Source of the DNA: Parapristionchus giblindavisi
Lineage: Eukaryota > Nematoda > Chromadorea > Rhabditida > Diplogasteridae
Assembly: GCA_943737045.1 (NCBI GenBank)
Contig: CALSFV010000206.1
Span: 1,036,001-1,100,000, forward strand
Reading direction: 5' to 3'
DNA length: 64,000 nt
In this document: positions 1 to 11,489 of the stretch, in pieces
Layout: each line of letters begins with the position of its first letter
Numbering within the stretch: position 1 is the first letter of the stretch
Notes under the pieces: model-generated
Told to the model about the DNA's origin: nothing
Databases searched by the model: none
What the model saw: the letters and a program-made list of their open reading frames with translations, nothing else
Position numbers and translations under genes: made by a program

Positions 1-984
1 CTAGGGCTGCACAGTCAAATAATCCGGAATAGCTCCGATTCCGATTTCAAGATGTAGCAGGGTCCCACTTTGAGACCCAAAATTTATAACTCAGCTTCTA
101 GATGTTCTAACGACCAGTTCTAAGTGCTGAAATGATGACAGTAGCGTGTAACATTTATCCCCAGATTACGGTAGTCATAGCTAGCCTTGCCCTCACGGCA
201 TAAAATAATTTTTCGGCAGTACTGAATATGAGACCCTACTGTTCTGAGGGCGGGTCTTCCAAAATTATGGTTCCTGCGCAAGCATCTTTGCGATATATTA
301 TATTTATTTCCCTTTTTTTGGTCTAGTTCCGATTCCTTTCAGACTCGTAGTATTATTTGCCCTAATTCCAAATCTTTTAGAAGAACTCTTAAATCTTCGT
401 TGAATCTGTCCAATTTGTAATCTATCACTCTATTGTCTTATGTTGCCACAGTTGCGACATAGTATTTTATGTGCGCTATAGATTTCACCCTTTTTGTATT
501 TGTTTTCCGCCACTGTCACCACATAAATAAATATTATTATTATTAAAATATGGGTTAAGCCCAAAAATCAGCTGCTGCCATGCACTTTCAGATTTTATAT
601 AATTAATTTTGTGAATTTTTAAAAAATCTTTGAAAACTACATATAATACGAGCGACAAGTAGCATATGAAATAAGAACCCTCTGAAAGCGCATAGAAAAC
701 ATAGAGGCGTGAAAAATAATGCATGCGCACTTACAAATTGCATTTTTCATAAAAATAATATAATTATATAAAATCTGAAAGTTCATGGCAGCAGCTGATT
801 TTTGGGCTGCAACCATATTTTACCTATATCTATCGTGGAAAAAAAATACTCTTATTCACAACTCTCACTGAGGCATACAAGACTTCCCTTGTGAGATGCT
901 TTAAAATATTATAAATGAGCAACTCGGAACAACATACTAATACTAGCTCGATACAGCTCGATTACGTTTAAATGACCTTTTAAG

Positions 985-1723
985 ATGTGCGCTGTGGCTA
1001 TGATTCTAGCTTTTCTGATATATTGTCATCTCTACTTTTCGTTACAGAATAATGTGAGTCGTTTGATGCAACGTGGGAGGGGGGTTGCTGGCAAAGGTTT
1101 GCTGGCAAGACGGTGCACACATTTCGATATATTCAGACAGTAAACAGTGAGAAGTCACGGAAGGTTCAGCGAGACGCTTTGTTCATTCTATTCGTACAGG
1201 TTCCATTATTGACTTCAAAAATTGATTTTTTTTCATTTAAAAAAAAGTTTATGAACGAAATATTTAAATTTTGACAGTAGAGCGAGAGAGATTGCACGAT
1301 TTCGATGGAAAGCAAACTAGAATAAAATAAATCAGTAATTGATATTTACTCTTATTTCTAGCTCGGATTTCCAATCACTCTGCTGATTTTCCCCGCTTTG
1401 ATTATATACACGGGAATTGTAACTGCATTAGTTCCATTTGGTAGGTCCATATGATAATATTAACATTGCTAACTTTTTTTTAATGCGAAAGGAACAGTAA
1501 GCATAGAGAACTGAAAAGCAAATTTTTCTTGCCTAAAGTGATGTATAAATTGTTCTTATACATATTTTCAGAGTTATGCTTCTATTCGTTCTTTCTCTTT
1601 CATCTTCACTCTCCATCACATAGCATAGCTCTTGTTTTTGTCACTCCCAAGAATAGAAAATACATTATGAGTTTTGTAATGTGTAAACGAACAATTCACT
1701 GGTCCGATTCTGGTCAAAAGTAA
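985..1723 (+). CDS. 3' exons of a nematode chemoreceptor-type GPCR (partial)
   Basis: Three exons fit one reading frame: 985-1053 (M-C-A-V-A-M-I-L-A-F-L, hydrophobic, ends at GTGAGT), 1362-1440 (LGFPITLLIFPALIIYTGIV, a membrane segment) and 1572-1723, which ends in SIALVFVTPKNRKYIMSF plus a short basic tail and a TAA stop. Phases agree (0, then 1) and the acceptors are TTTCTAG and TTTTCAG; the 985 acceptor is weak. Hydrophobic segments ending in an S-P-S-H-S-(x)n-T-P-K-N-R-K-Y motif resemble the last membrane helices of the nematode Str superfamily (srh, sri, str), G-protein-coupled receptors of sensory neurons. That assignment is from memory of the family, not from a search. The 5' two thirds lie upstream of the window or are lost, so function and intactness cannot be judged. 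Confidence 0.5.
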
Positions 1724-2167
1724 GCGATTTTTTGATAATTTTGACTAGCTAGACCTTTTTTTATTTCTCATTTTTATAAATAGCATAGCATCGTAAGTAT
1801 GTAAATAAGCGAATATTAGTGTTACTTGTACGTCTATGTTATCTCAAGCGAATATTTAAATGTTATTTATATTTCTATGAAGATCACATAGCGTAAAGAA
1901 GAGAGCGATAGAAAGACTCCATTCATATTTTTTTCTAAGCTTTATCAAACTTCAGATCGTCTACAGCAGAGAAAATGCGAGAGAACGCGATGCGAATGAA
2001 ACCGTAGTGGAACGATATTGTTAGAGTCATATGTATTTAACTGCATTGTGCTATGTGAGATAAATCAGTTAAAGATGGAGGCCCTCGATTGTCTATGGAA
2101 ATACGTAACATCATTTGTACAAAAGATTAGTGATATGCAAGAAATTAGCTTGGCAAGGCATCTATCC
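1724..2167. other. AT-rich intergenic stretch
   Basis: No exon with a convincing frame and splice sites and no clear repeat was seen. Short ORFs here have no recognisable motif. Confidence 0.4.
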
Positions 2168-2235
2168 CTTGGTGTAGTGGTAAATGCGCTGTCTAGTTAG
2201 CGTAATGTCGCGTGTTCGAAACCTATTGCCGAACT
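2168..2235 (+). other. tRNA-like relic
   Basis: An A-box-like TGGTGTAGTGG at about 2170 and a B-box-like GTGTTCGAAAC at about 2212 lie at tRNA spacing and are followed by TTTCTTATTTT. The anticodon and acceptor stems do not fold cleanly, so this is a tRNA-derived sequence rather than a working tRNA. A relative with the same TTCGAAACCTATTGC end lies on the minus strand near 35,345. Confidence 0.45.
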
Positions 2236-2544
2236 TTCTTATTTTCAAAATTTCGCGCCTTTGCCTGTACATCAAGCATGATTCGTTCATGATTCTAGCG
2301 GACAAATCGACATGGCCTTGGTGAACAAAATAACGAATAGTAACAAAAGATAATTCGTTGTAAAAAAAATCTGCGAATGGTAATATTTCTTGAAAGTATT
2401 CTTCTCAAATCATCCAGATCCATCGACTCCTTCCAATTTTTTCTGCAGCTAGTCAGATCCATTCTAAAAGTAATCACAGTGCCTTGTGTTGATTTGCAAC
2501 ATACGCATAAATCAATGATAAAAGAATACGATGAATGAATTGTA

Positions 2545-2640
2545 TACATAGATAAAGGTAAAGGTACAACCCGTTATTCAAAGCACACGAAGTTCTATGG
2601 GCGATCACTGCTAGGCCAGTGACGATTCAAGGCCAATTCA
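2545..2640 (-). repeat. R1 dispersed repeat, minus copy
   Basis: Contains the reverse complement of CTTGAATAACGGGTTGTA and the dyad TGATCACTGCTAGGCCAGTG. Other copies lie near 6934, 9241 (truncated), 41,559 and 50,087. Confidence 0.6.
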
Positions 2641-2720
2641 GTCCGTAGGGCCTAATCTCTTATTCGTATTATCCATGGGCAAAGCTAATCGGTTCTCAGT
2701 GATTCCCTTGTCAAAACTGA

Positions 2721-2905
2721 TGTGGTGTTAAAATCTTGTAAAAGAAGATGGAAAAGTGAAAAGTAGTGTTAATTTTGTGCTTGTAAAAGTAGTTGAAAAA
2801 GTATCACATATTCATAATTGACAAACTTTAACAATACATTTGCATTATACGCGAGTGTTGGATTGCTACTTTTCCAACTACTTTTACAAGATTTTAACAC
2901 CACAT
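2721..2905. mobile_element. Small MITE with GTGGTGTTAAAATC ends
   Basis: About 35 bp at the left end (GTGGTGTTAAAATCTTGTAA) recurs in reverse complement at the right end, ending CACCAC. The inside is AT-rich and non-coding. Length is about 185 bp. Confidence 0.65.
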
Positions 2906-3180
2906 GAGTGAGCTCGAAAAAAACGTCGATATAGATCGCAATTGATTGGCACAAATATTGAGTCGAACCACACAGCGTTGTGCGTTTCCGGGCACTGTTA
3001 TAACCTCTGAACTGCGAGTACGTTCATGTATCAAATATTGGTTAAAATAATAGAGATAAATAGTGTATTTATAAAATAAATTCTGAATATCAAAAGCTGA
3101 ACATAAAATTGAAGCAGAATAGATATCGATAGTAAAGGGATATATGCTGACCGATGTTTGATTTTGTATTGAGAGAAGCA

Positions 3181-3289
3181 TCCCTCATTCTCAAGGGTCT
3201 CTTCATTGCGCACACTATTTCTCTGTTCTCTAACAACGAGAGAGCGTAGAGCGTTGAAGAGACCGTTGACAAAGGTTTCAGTCCCTTTA
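3181..3289 (+). repeat. R2 repeat, copy 1
   Basis: About 110 bp containing TCTCTTCATTGCGCACAC, CGAGAGAGCGTAGAGCG and AAAGGTTTCAGTCCCTTTA. Copies at 4775, 10,338 (inverted), 35,671 and 46,356 (inverted). Two other copies end exactly at the TTAA of a foldback element. Confidence 0.65.
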
Positions 3290-4011
3290 TGAGAGGAAAT
3301 TGCAAAGAAACTTATCGATGTGGAAGAGCGGAATGTGTATAGTTTGTGATATGGAATTGAAGGAAACAATTAATTCTACTGTTCTTATATGTATGTATCA
3401 TGTCAGTATATCAAGTCATATTCTCCTATTCCTTGAAAAAGATCAATGTGTTTTAATTCACCTTCATCTAACCAAAGATCGGTTATAATTCTTGGTATCA
3501 CTCTCGTGGGACGAGATAAAAACGATCTAGGCAGCGATTAGTCAGAGAGACAAACGAGACACAAAGAGACGGTCAGAGAACAAAGTAAGAGAAGAGAAAT
3601 CGAGCAAACAGGTAAACACATGAGCACTCTATCAATACTCCACTCTCTTTTCGAATCGTGATTATTTCCACTCTTTTACAATGTTCTGACTTGAGACTAG
3701 ATTTGCTCCTTTCTCTATTATTTCCATTGCTCATTTCATTTTAAACACATTTATCAAGAGGTCGAGGGCTCTGTTGACGTCCAACAGCCATTACACTTTG
3801 CCTTGCTTATTGTTAGATAGGTCGCTCAATCTTGTCGCTAGTTTGTTCTCTCTCGTACTCATACATGGACGCCGATATGGGGGTGCCCCCTGTAAAATTA
3901 GCGCGTATCGAACATTTCTGAAATGCCCCAGTAAAATTACGTTTCGTCAAAATTTTGTGAAAAAATTGAAGGCCGCCGAAAACATAACCATTTTTCGTTC
4001 GGATACCCCCC

Positions 4012-4095
4012 CCCTTGTGGAATCGAACTCCAGGTACCCCGCCCATGTATGAATGTACTAATGATACCGCATTGCCTACTCCACGTGAATTGGTC
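4012..4095 (-). other. tRNA-like relic
   Basis: On the minus strand an A-box-like GTGGAGTAGGCAATGCGG is followed at tRNA distance by a B-box-like GGAGTTCGATTCC. No anticodon stem pairs well. It sits just upstream of the P450 start. Confidence 0.4.
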
Positions 4096-4167
4096 ATTAA
4101 TCGCGATTTTCTACTTTTGCTCTACAAACAACTCACTTATTGTTAATATTTACGATACGACTATCGT

Positions 4168-4175
4168 TTTCAGAA
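4168..4175 (+). promoter_or_regulatory. Likely trans-splice acceptor of the P450 mRNA
   Basis: TTTTCAG ends two bases before the P450 start codon at 4176. A nematode acceptor with no exon in front of it is the usual mark of spliced-leader addition. This is an inference; no transcript was seen. Confidence 0.45.
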
Positions 4176-7100
4176 ATGATTTGGATTATTGCCCTTACAT
4201 TACTTGGCATGATTCTCTTCCATGAGATGTACTGGAAATGTAGAAACTACCCTCCAGGTGGGTGTTTTTTTACATTTTTTATTTATTTATTTATTTGTCT
4301 CACACCTCAAGAATGCTTCATCAAGTACAAAATGTTCGAGTGCGAATAAATTGTGTAGAAAAAATACCACAATTATTATATTATAAGTGAGGGGGTGGTG
4401 AGAGATCAATTAATCACGCCTTATTACGTATTTATTTGATCTCTTGTTCATTTGTTATGATGAAGAGATAGAAAAAGAAAGAAAATAATAAAATAATAAC
4501 CATAATTCCACTCATTCAGGTCCCACTCCTCTGCCATTGATCGGTAATCTCATACCGATCATGCTTGACTTTCCGGGCATCAATGTTTATAAAAAATGGA
4601 AAGCACAATATGGTAAGCGCCTCTCTAATATACTTTTCTACCATCATTTTCAGGTCCGATTTGCACTTACTGGTTTGGAACGAAACCTTTCGTTACAGTC
4701 AACGACTACCGACTTATATGTAATAAAAAAGTATATGTAATAATATTATAATAATATTTTTTTCTCCATAAAGGGAGAGTGACCTCTCTCAATGGTCTCT
4801 TCATTGCGCAAACTATTTCTCCGTTCTCTAACAAAGAGAGAGCGTTCAGTGTTGAAGAGACCGTTGACCAAGGTGTCGGTCCCATTAAGAGGCCGTTTGT
4901 GTAAGAGTCGAACAAGGGTTGGCACAGGCCAAAAATTTTGATACCCTCAAAACTTGTGTGTAGCGGTTATCGACCATGCTTATGAAGATAGGCATAGTCA
5001 TTTTGGCTCCAGTGGTCCCGCAACTCCTGGGCGGGATTACGGTAAAATCACGTTTTCAGGCCATTCTCGGTCCATAGTAGAGCTAGAGGCATGAAAATTA
5101 GGCTCATAGGACAGAATTCGATGGCGATGATGGCTGTCTACATCATTAGTTTTGAAAATTTTTCAAAAGGTCGATTATTGGAAATTTTGATGGAGACGTT
5201 TGCGCCCCAGACGAGTATGACAGTTCGAACCGGCGTGACGAGAGGATCACAACGATGTATTATGAGCCCATATAACCGCTAATATTGCCTCGATATAGTG
5301 ATCTGCGAAAGAGGTAAACAAGAGGACTCTCAATTCCGCGCGCTCTCTCGCACTCTCGAGAGAGCGCGGCGAAATGAGAGAGTGCCGAGAGAGCGCGCGG
5401 AATAGAGAGACGCAGACAACTCGACGTGATTTTGCAGATCACTATATCGAGGCAATATTAGCGGTGCAACGGAGATATGGGCTGATAATACATCGTTGTG
5501 ATCCTCTCGTCGATCCGGTTCGATCTGTTATACTCGTCTGGGGCGCAAACGTCTCCATCAAAATTTCCAATAATCGACCTTTTGAAAAATTTTCAAAACA
5601 AATGATGTAGACAGCCATGATCGCCATCAAATTCTGTCCTAGGAGCCCAATTTTCATACCTCTAGCTCTACCATGGACCGAGAATGGCCTGAAAATGTGA
5701 TCTTACCGTAATCCTGCCCAGGCGTTGCGGGACCACTGGAGCCAAAATGACTATGCCTATCTTCATCAGCATGGTCGATAACCCCTATACACAAGTTTTG
5801 AGGGTATCAAAATTTTTGGCCTGTGCCAACCCTCTCCCAGATTTGCCCGACTCTTACACAAACGGCCTCTTAAATAGCAAATGGATGAATGCAGAAGTGA
5901 GAGATCTCTACGACTTTTCCATAGCCAATTGTGTACTAATATTGTAATAATATTTATTTTCACACCTATTCATGAATATACAATGAAACCCGTGATGATA
6001 CAATTCATTAATTTTTTTACCTTACTTTCTCTGATTATAACAGGAAATGTTTGTCAACGACGGCGATACATACGCAGATCGGTCCAGTTTCGGTGATTTC
6101 ATGGAGAAATATAGAGGTGAAATATATTAATTGTAAAATAGGTCGAGTGAGAACTTGATGGGAACTATTCGCATCCTTTATCTATTCATTGACGCTTGTC
6201 GGGCGCCTGTTTGTCGTTGGATAGATGCGGTCAACTCACGAGATACTTTTCGCTCATTGAAGAACCTTAATGGCGACCCAGCTGTCCCTAATCAGCTGAA
6301 TAAAGTTGTTCTAATGTAAAAAAATGTAATGACGCTTGTCTTTCACATGTAGTCGGTTCTCATAAGAACTAGTGTCCTTATAAATATCGGGGAGCAGTCA
6401 TTTAATTTTTTTGGTGATATCTGGCGAAAATAGATAATTGAGCGGTGACTGTCCATATTTTTAACAAAACAATGAACACAACATATTGTAATCGAAATCA
6501 ATAACAATGTTTGTATAAATTGAATTTAATGCGCACCATGAACATATATTTACAATTTGGCGAACGTTAAATAATAAAAGTAGGAACACCGCAATAGGTC
6601 AGATCAAAAGTAAGGTAATAATCATGTAGGTTCACAACAGTATTTTGAGAGGAGTATGGTACTATCGTGATAACAGAACAACTATAAACAGGTGGAACGT
6701 ACGGCGTGATTGAGAGTAGCGGCGCAATTTGGAGAGATCAGAGACGATTCACTCTACATACACTCAGGGACTTTGGACTGGGCAAGGAGGAGATGCAAGA
6801 GAGGGTACTTTCTGTTTCAAACTTTTTTTTATTCTGCAATATTTATATGTAGATAGAAATATTGTGATAATTAGCTAATTTAATTGCTCGATTAGAATTC
6901 CACAATCAACGCGTGGGAATAATGTTATTATTCAAGTCCTGCGGGTGATCACTGCTAGGCCAGTGATAATGCCAACAAGGATATGTGTTATATATTCGTT
7001 TGATTCATTCAGATCATCATCGAGGCTGATTGGCTACTGAAGAAATTAGAGGAGGAATCACTATTGGGAGGATCATGTAAACCTCTCAAGTATATGGATC

Positions 7101-10100
7101 GAACTGTCGCTAGTGTCATCAATCTCGTCCTATTTGGATACAGATTTGATGAGGTGTCTACAGAATTAATTAATTAAATTATTTATTTATTTGAAACAGC
7201 CAAGTTCGACAACAAATGCAGAATTAAAGCGACATCACAAGCTAATTTGAAACTCTCTTCTCTCTGGCCATACCATTAGGTTGATGCATAAGTTTCTTTA
7301 CAAAATTAAATACGAACATATTTATCTCCCACAAAATGTACAAACGCCGGCTCAACTTGGAAGTAGGCCCCCTTTACATTGATAGTCTTGCGCCATTTAT
7401 CGAGCAACTTGGAGATCCAATAAAGCAAGGACGAGTGGGGCTGGGACTTGAAGAAGTTGGCCAACACCTTCACGACTTTTGTTCAGTCATCGAAGTGCTG
7501 CCCTTTAAGGACGTGATAGATTGCCGAAACCAGATGGCAGTCAGAGTGGACAAGGTTGGGGGAATACAGTGGGTGGGGTAGAACAGTCCTGCCATTGTCC
7601 GCCAGTTAAGCCTTGGTTAATTTTGTAATGTGTGGTCTTGCGTTGTCATGTTGAAAATAGATTTCAGCTTGTTTCCCACGTATGGATTCGAGATGGGCCT
7701 TCAACTTTCTCAGTTGAGTAACATTTACTTGAAGAGACACTAGTGCATGGACCCTGGCGTCATGGTGGTGAATTTGATCGGGGACAAGAACATGAGGCAT
7801 TCTCTGCCGGACGACGAGATGGACCGACGACAAAATAACACTAGGCTGGGGGAGGAAGTTTCCCTCGAGCATCGAGAGTAGATGCCCTAGCGATAAACAA
7901 CAAGAGAAATATGAGGGCTAAAGTGTTGTAAAGAAACTTATGCATCAACCTAATATATTGCAGACAAAAAAGCGAGAGAACATTACCAGAGTTTTATTTT
8001 CAAATTATCTTCTGAATTGCCTTTAAGTAGTGTTGAGCTTGATAACTGATCGATCGATTTTTTTCTGCTAAAATATGGTTGTATCAAAATTTCTATTTAC
8101 AGAAAACAGAAGCCGACTTCTATCGTATTCGTGACCTCCTCGATGAACAGAACAAAGCTCTGAGTAATCCGATCATTATTCTTTTCTTTGTTGTTCCTAC
8201 TTTGGGGTGAGTCAGGATAATCTAAGCGATACTATTATGCAAATTGGACTTGATGTGGACATTTTTCTCCAAACCAATGCGACAACTTTTTCAAAAATAG
8301 AAAAAAAAGCATTCTACGTTTTACAATATTAGGATAATATAAAAGTAAAGTTTTTGATCTACCAAAGTATTGCATTGACATTTCAGCGAATATCTTCCCT
8401 ATATTAAACGAAAGATGGAAGTGCTGTATAAGGCTCGCGATGCCCTCTACGAGTTCTTCGAACAAAATGTATCACGCTGAGAGAAAAACCCTAGTTGACA
8501 TGATGAACAATCTCAGTAAACCCTAAAATACAAGGGCTTGAACCCCTAAGGTTGTGTATCCCTCGAATATATAGGGTTTCATACCCTGGCTATTATCTAT
8601 CTAAGGTCCGCGCAGCATGTCAACTAGAATTTCATTCTCTCAATGTACTTATCACTTTACCTGTACTTTTAAACTTTTAATAGCACACCTCGAGCTAATT
8701 TTACTCTCCGCTCTGGCAGCACTTTCTAGTAGACAAAGAAAACGAGAGAACATTGCCAAAGCGGAGAGTTTCAAATTAGCTCGGGATGTATGTAACTTTG
8801 ATGATCTGCAGATCAAAGAACACCGAAATGCGATCGATTTTGAATCCGATCACTGCAATGACATATGCGATGCGTACTTGAGTGAAATGCACAGGACGAG
8901 AGATGATCCTAACTCATCATTCAAGTCGGTTTCTTTCCTTCTTTCTTTCTTTTTTTTCTCTTTTTTCATTTTCATCATTCGAAAAAACAGGAAAATAAAT
9001 TAGTATCTTTGTTTTTGAACTTGTTCGTTCTAGCTTTTTGATCACAAATTAGATATGGGAAAATATGTGTGGTGTTGAAAAGTTGTTTCTGATAAAGCAA
9101 CAAGAAAAGAGTTTCAATTTTAGTCTATGTTTATTTTGAATGAATAATAAATAAGTAGTTTACTAAAGAAGACCAACTCAATAATGTATAGTTGCTTGAA
9201 GAAAAAAAGATATTACAGTGACAAGCAGTTAGTCAATGCGTGTCTTGAATAACGGGCTGTATGTACCTATACCTTTTACCTTTTATTGCAGTGACAAGCA
9301 ATTAGTGAATGTGTGTCTTGATCTCTGGATCGCAGGAATGGAAACGACAGCTTCGACAATGGCATGGGGCATAATTCTACTCATTAATCATCCACAAGTT
9401 AGAATTTTGATTTCATTACTTTGATTTCTATCGTAACAAATTTAAACTACTCTTCAATCCCATTGAATTCTTCCAATTACACACAGTGAAAAAAGTATTG
9501 TCCAAGAACTCAGACGTGTTACATTTAACAAGATTTAAGCTCAAAGGCTCTGTGGATAAGACTCTTTGTGTAGATCTTCTATTTCATGACTACTAAATTA
9601 TGCACTTGCTCGTTTTAAGTGAATCAATTGTAAGACTTTTGCAGGTTCTTGCAAAGCTGCACGATGAGTATGTACTTATGTACTTATTTTCTTTTCAAGT
9701 TGTCTTTGTGCTTGTTTATGTTATGGACCGACTAGACGGTAATCGATCAATACTGTTCTGTTTTGGTATACTGTAACTACCTCCTGCATTTCACGATTGC
9801 TCACAAGTGCGTGAAGTCGTACGATGTAATGAACATTACGAAATATATTTTAACAAAACTCGCAGCTAAAAATAACTGAAAAAAAGTATAAGAAGAATTC
9901 AAAGAACAATGCAAATTATGCGATTGAAATCCTCGTTCAATGAGAATGGATCCGTTCAGGAGGTTCAACGCTGGGCGAATATCATCCCTCAGAATCTGCT
10001 ACGCTGTACCAACAAAGATGTGGAGATAGAAGGAGTCAAAATCAAGAAAGGAACGGCCATTTCACCCCAGATTTCAGTCCTCATGTTTGATCCAGAGGTC

Positions 10101-10700
10101 TGTTCTTCTGAATCATTTGCATTATTTATCGAAGCCATGATATTAAAATACACTCGAAAAGGAGCAAATAACAATAATATAATTGAAGTGATATTGTCTA
10201 TGACTATCTGTATTTTGTTAAATGCATATGTCTAATTAGGTGTTCCCTGACCCCGACAAGTTCGATCCTGACAGATTCATAGACGATGATGGCAAGTCAG
10301 ACAGTAAGTATTACGATCTGTCAGAACTATCAAACGCTTAAAGGGGCTGACACTTTTGTCAACGGTCTCTTCAACGCTCTACCCTCTCTCGTTGTTAAAG
10401 AACAGATAAATAGTGTGCACAATGATGTGATCATTGAGAGAGGTAATACCTCCTAAACGAAGAATCAATTGAGGTATAAGGAATTCTTGCCATTCTCCAT
10501 TGGTCGTCGTCAATGCCTGGGAGAGGGACTTGCCAAAATGGAGCTATTTCTATTCTTCTCGAATCTCATTCATCGATTTGATGTGGGTATTTTCGTTTAA
10601 TGAAGTCTATATTTGGTTTCATCATCTTAATCTAATCCGTTAGGTTTTCTTTCCTAGCTACCCTCGTGATCATATCCCATCTAAACCAAAGCAAAGATAA
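4176..10700 (+). CDS. Cytochrome P450 (CYP2-clan-like), possibly a young pseudogene
   Basis: Exons: 4176-4257, 4520-4612, 4654-4730, 6044-6116, 6692-6804, 7013-7153, 8103-8206, 8387-8468, 8812-8924, 9292-9397, 9645-9667, 9960-10097, 10240-10303, about 10478-10582, 10644-10700. Phases agree through exon 11. Landmarks: an N-terminal membrane anchor ([15 protein letters not shown]), the proline hinge [13 protein letters not shown], a C-helix WRDQRRF, the I-helix AGMETT, K-helix EVQR, PDRF, and the haem loop [12 protein letters not shown] with its ligand Cys at 10514. The product would be an ER-anchored haem monooxygenase acting with P450 reductase, substrate unknown; the hinge and exon pattern recall nematode CYP33 relatives. 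Visible coding is about 456 codons against a usual 490-500. Oddities: no exon codes for the roughly 28 residues before the K-helix, so exons 11 and 12 do not join in frame, and exon 14 cannot be joined to exon 13 in frame with any acceptor I can see. Confidence 0.8.
4775..4884 (+). repeat. R2 repeat, copy 2, in P450 intron 3
   Basis: Same family as 3181-3289 (TCTCTTCATTGCGCAAAC, GAAGAGACCGTTGACCAAGG). It ends GGTCCCA directly at the TTAA where the 4885 foldback begins. Confidence 0.65.
4885..5873. mobile_element. TTAA foldback element in P450 intron 3
   Basis: A 989-bp near-perfect palindrome bounded by TTAA at both ends, starting TTAAGAGGCCGTTTGTGTAA then GAGTCGAA and ending in the reverse complement. 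The axis is in a GAGAGCGC-rich loop near 5370. ORFs in the arms mirror each other and look non-coding. TTAA duplication suggests mobilisation by a piggyBac-type transposase (family knowledge plus inference). Confidence 0.85.
6218..6330 (+). repeat. Dispersed repeat resembling a retroelement 3' end, copy 1
   Basis: About 110 bp (GGATAGATGCGGTCAACTCA ... AATGGCGACCCAGCT ... GCTGAATAAAGTTGTT) recurs as a direct copy at 34,228-34,340. It ends in an AATAAA-like motif, so it may be the 3' tail of a retroelement. No reverse transcriptase is attached. Confidence 0.5.
6934..6975 (-). repeat. R1 repeat fragment in P450 intron 5
   Basis: Holds ATTCAAGTCCTGCGGGTGAT followed by the dyad CACTGCTAGGCCAGTG, matching the inverse of the 41,559 copy. 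Confidence 0.5.
7243..8010. mobile_element. MITE split by a mariner insertion
   Basis: AGCTAATTTGAAACTCTC at about 7245 and GAGAGAACATTACCAGAG with TTTTCAAATTATC at about 7975-8010 match the two halves of the small element at 8687-8788. The mariner at 7277-7952 separates them, so the mariner came second. Confidence 0.5.
7277..7952 (-). mobile_element. Internally deleted mariner element in P450 intron 6
   Basis: Inverted ends TAGGTTGATGCATAAGTTTC match in sense and start pattern the mariner family. On the minus strand the remnant includes [18 protein letters not shown], the second catalytic-Asp region (HDNARPH) of a mariner DD34D transposase. Only about 676 bp remain against roughly 1.3 kb for a full element, and the frame is broken. 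A second copy lies at 47,734. Confidence 0.85.
8478..8642. mobile_element. MITE in P450 intron 8
   Basis: Ends TGAGAGAAAAACCCTAGTTG and its approximate reverse complement (CAACTAGAATTTCATTCTCTCA). It starts just after the exon 8 donor. About 165 bp, non-coding. Confidence 0.65.
8687..8788. mobile_element. Small foldback in P450 intron 8
   Basis: CGAGCTAATTTTACTCTCCG at the left pairs with CGGAGAGTTTCAAATTAGCT at the right. It sits close to the exon 9 acceptor at 8811. Confidence 0.55.
9213..9288 (+). repeat. Partial duplicate of the P450 exon 10 acceptor joined to R1
   Basis: TTACAG followed by TGACAAGCAGTTAGTCAATG and TGTCTTGA copies the start of exon 10 (9286 onward), then switches to ATAACGGGCTGTATG, the R1 repeat. 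Used as an acceptor, it would give [11 protein letters not shown] and a TAA stop at 9250, so only the second acceptor (9291) yields the I-helix exon. Confidence 0.7.
10338..10450 (-). repeat. R2 repeat, copy 3, in P450 intron 13
   Basis: Inverse of the 3181 copy: TCAACGGTCTCTTCAACGCT and CAATGATGTGATCATTGAGA. It starts at a TTAAAGGGG motif. It lies in the intron whose acceptor cannot be placed in frame. Confidence 0.6.
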
Positions 10701-10908
10701 CACTGTTGAAATGAATACCACCCAGGCATTGTGACATAGGACAGTACATTTAAAATTTTTTATACTATCAGCATCGGAGCCATAACACATAGATTTTCTT
10801 AGTTGCCACAGCCCATGATGGAAAAAGTGTGGCTGACAAAGAGGGTCATGATGAAAAATTTGCTCAATGAAAAATGACGTATATTTGATATTCGTATCCT
10901 TTCCAGAT

Positions 10909-11157
10909 CACCGCATGCGATCCCTCCAATCCTCCTTCTATGAAGCGTATCCTTGCCAGTTCACAGAAACCCGCTGCCTTCGACTGCAAAATTACGAAAA
11001 GAACGATGAAGAATTGATTTGTGCGCTGTATTACATTAATTCATGGCCAAATAAATGCAACATAATTGATTCGTCAGTTATTGAGATAACAGACCTGTCT
11101 AGCATTATTAACGACACTAGGCTTGTAGCCATACCACGCTCAAATGAAGATACATAA
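10909..11157 (+). CDS. Unrecognised ORF or exon, downstream of the P450
   Basis: An open frame follows a TTTCCAG acceptor at about 10,908 and runs about 82 codons to a TAA. It includes SSFYEAYPCQFTETRCLRLQ and ELICALYYINSWPNKCN, a mixed composition with four or five cysteines and no membrane segment. I do not recognise the family. An in-frame ATG at 10867 gives 96 residues if the acceptor is not used. It could be the last exon of a small gene whose other exons are missing, or a chance frame. Confidence 0.3.
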   Translation, partial: HRMRSLQSSFYEAYPCQFTETRCLRLQNYEKNDEELICALYYINSWPNKCNIIDSSVIEITDLSSIINDTRLVAIPRSNEDT

Positions 11158-11489
11158 CCATGTTTGAATACACATTGTCAACAAATTGTGCTTGATTAGC
11201 ATCGTTACTGTGGAAGAACTTTTGATACTGTTTCGTACTTATCCAAAAGTGGCAGGTTGCACTCATGCAATCTCTGATATATAATAAAATATGATCCAGC
11301 TGCAAGAGTCTGATAAGAATGGACATTATAGCATGTTGAGTAATGTATGATAAATAAATGAATAAACAAACAAAGATTTGGAACTCTTCCCCCCCCCCCC
11401 TCTTGAATTATTTACCTCTCCGTTCCGTATAGGGCTAGTGTGTAGAGATTGTAAGTCTCTCATGTTAGAGGAGCGCATAAAATACGATG

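Noticed and set aside
8617..9003. 128-codon ORF as a separate gene
   Set aside because: It reads through a MITE, P450 exon 9 and the following intron; only 8812-8924 is coding, as part of the P450.
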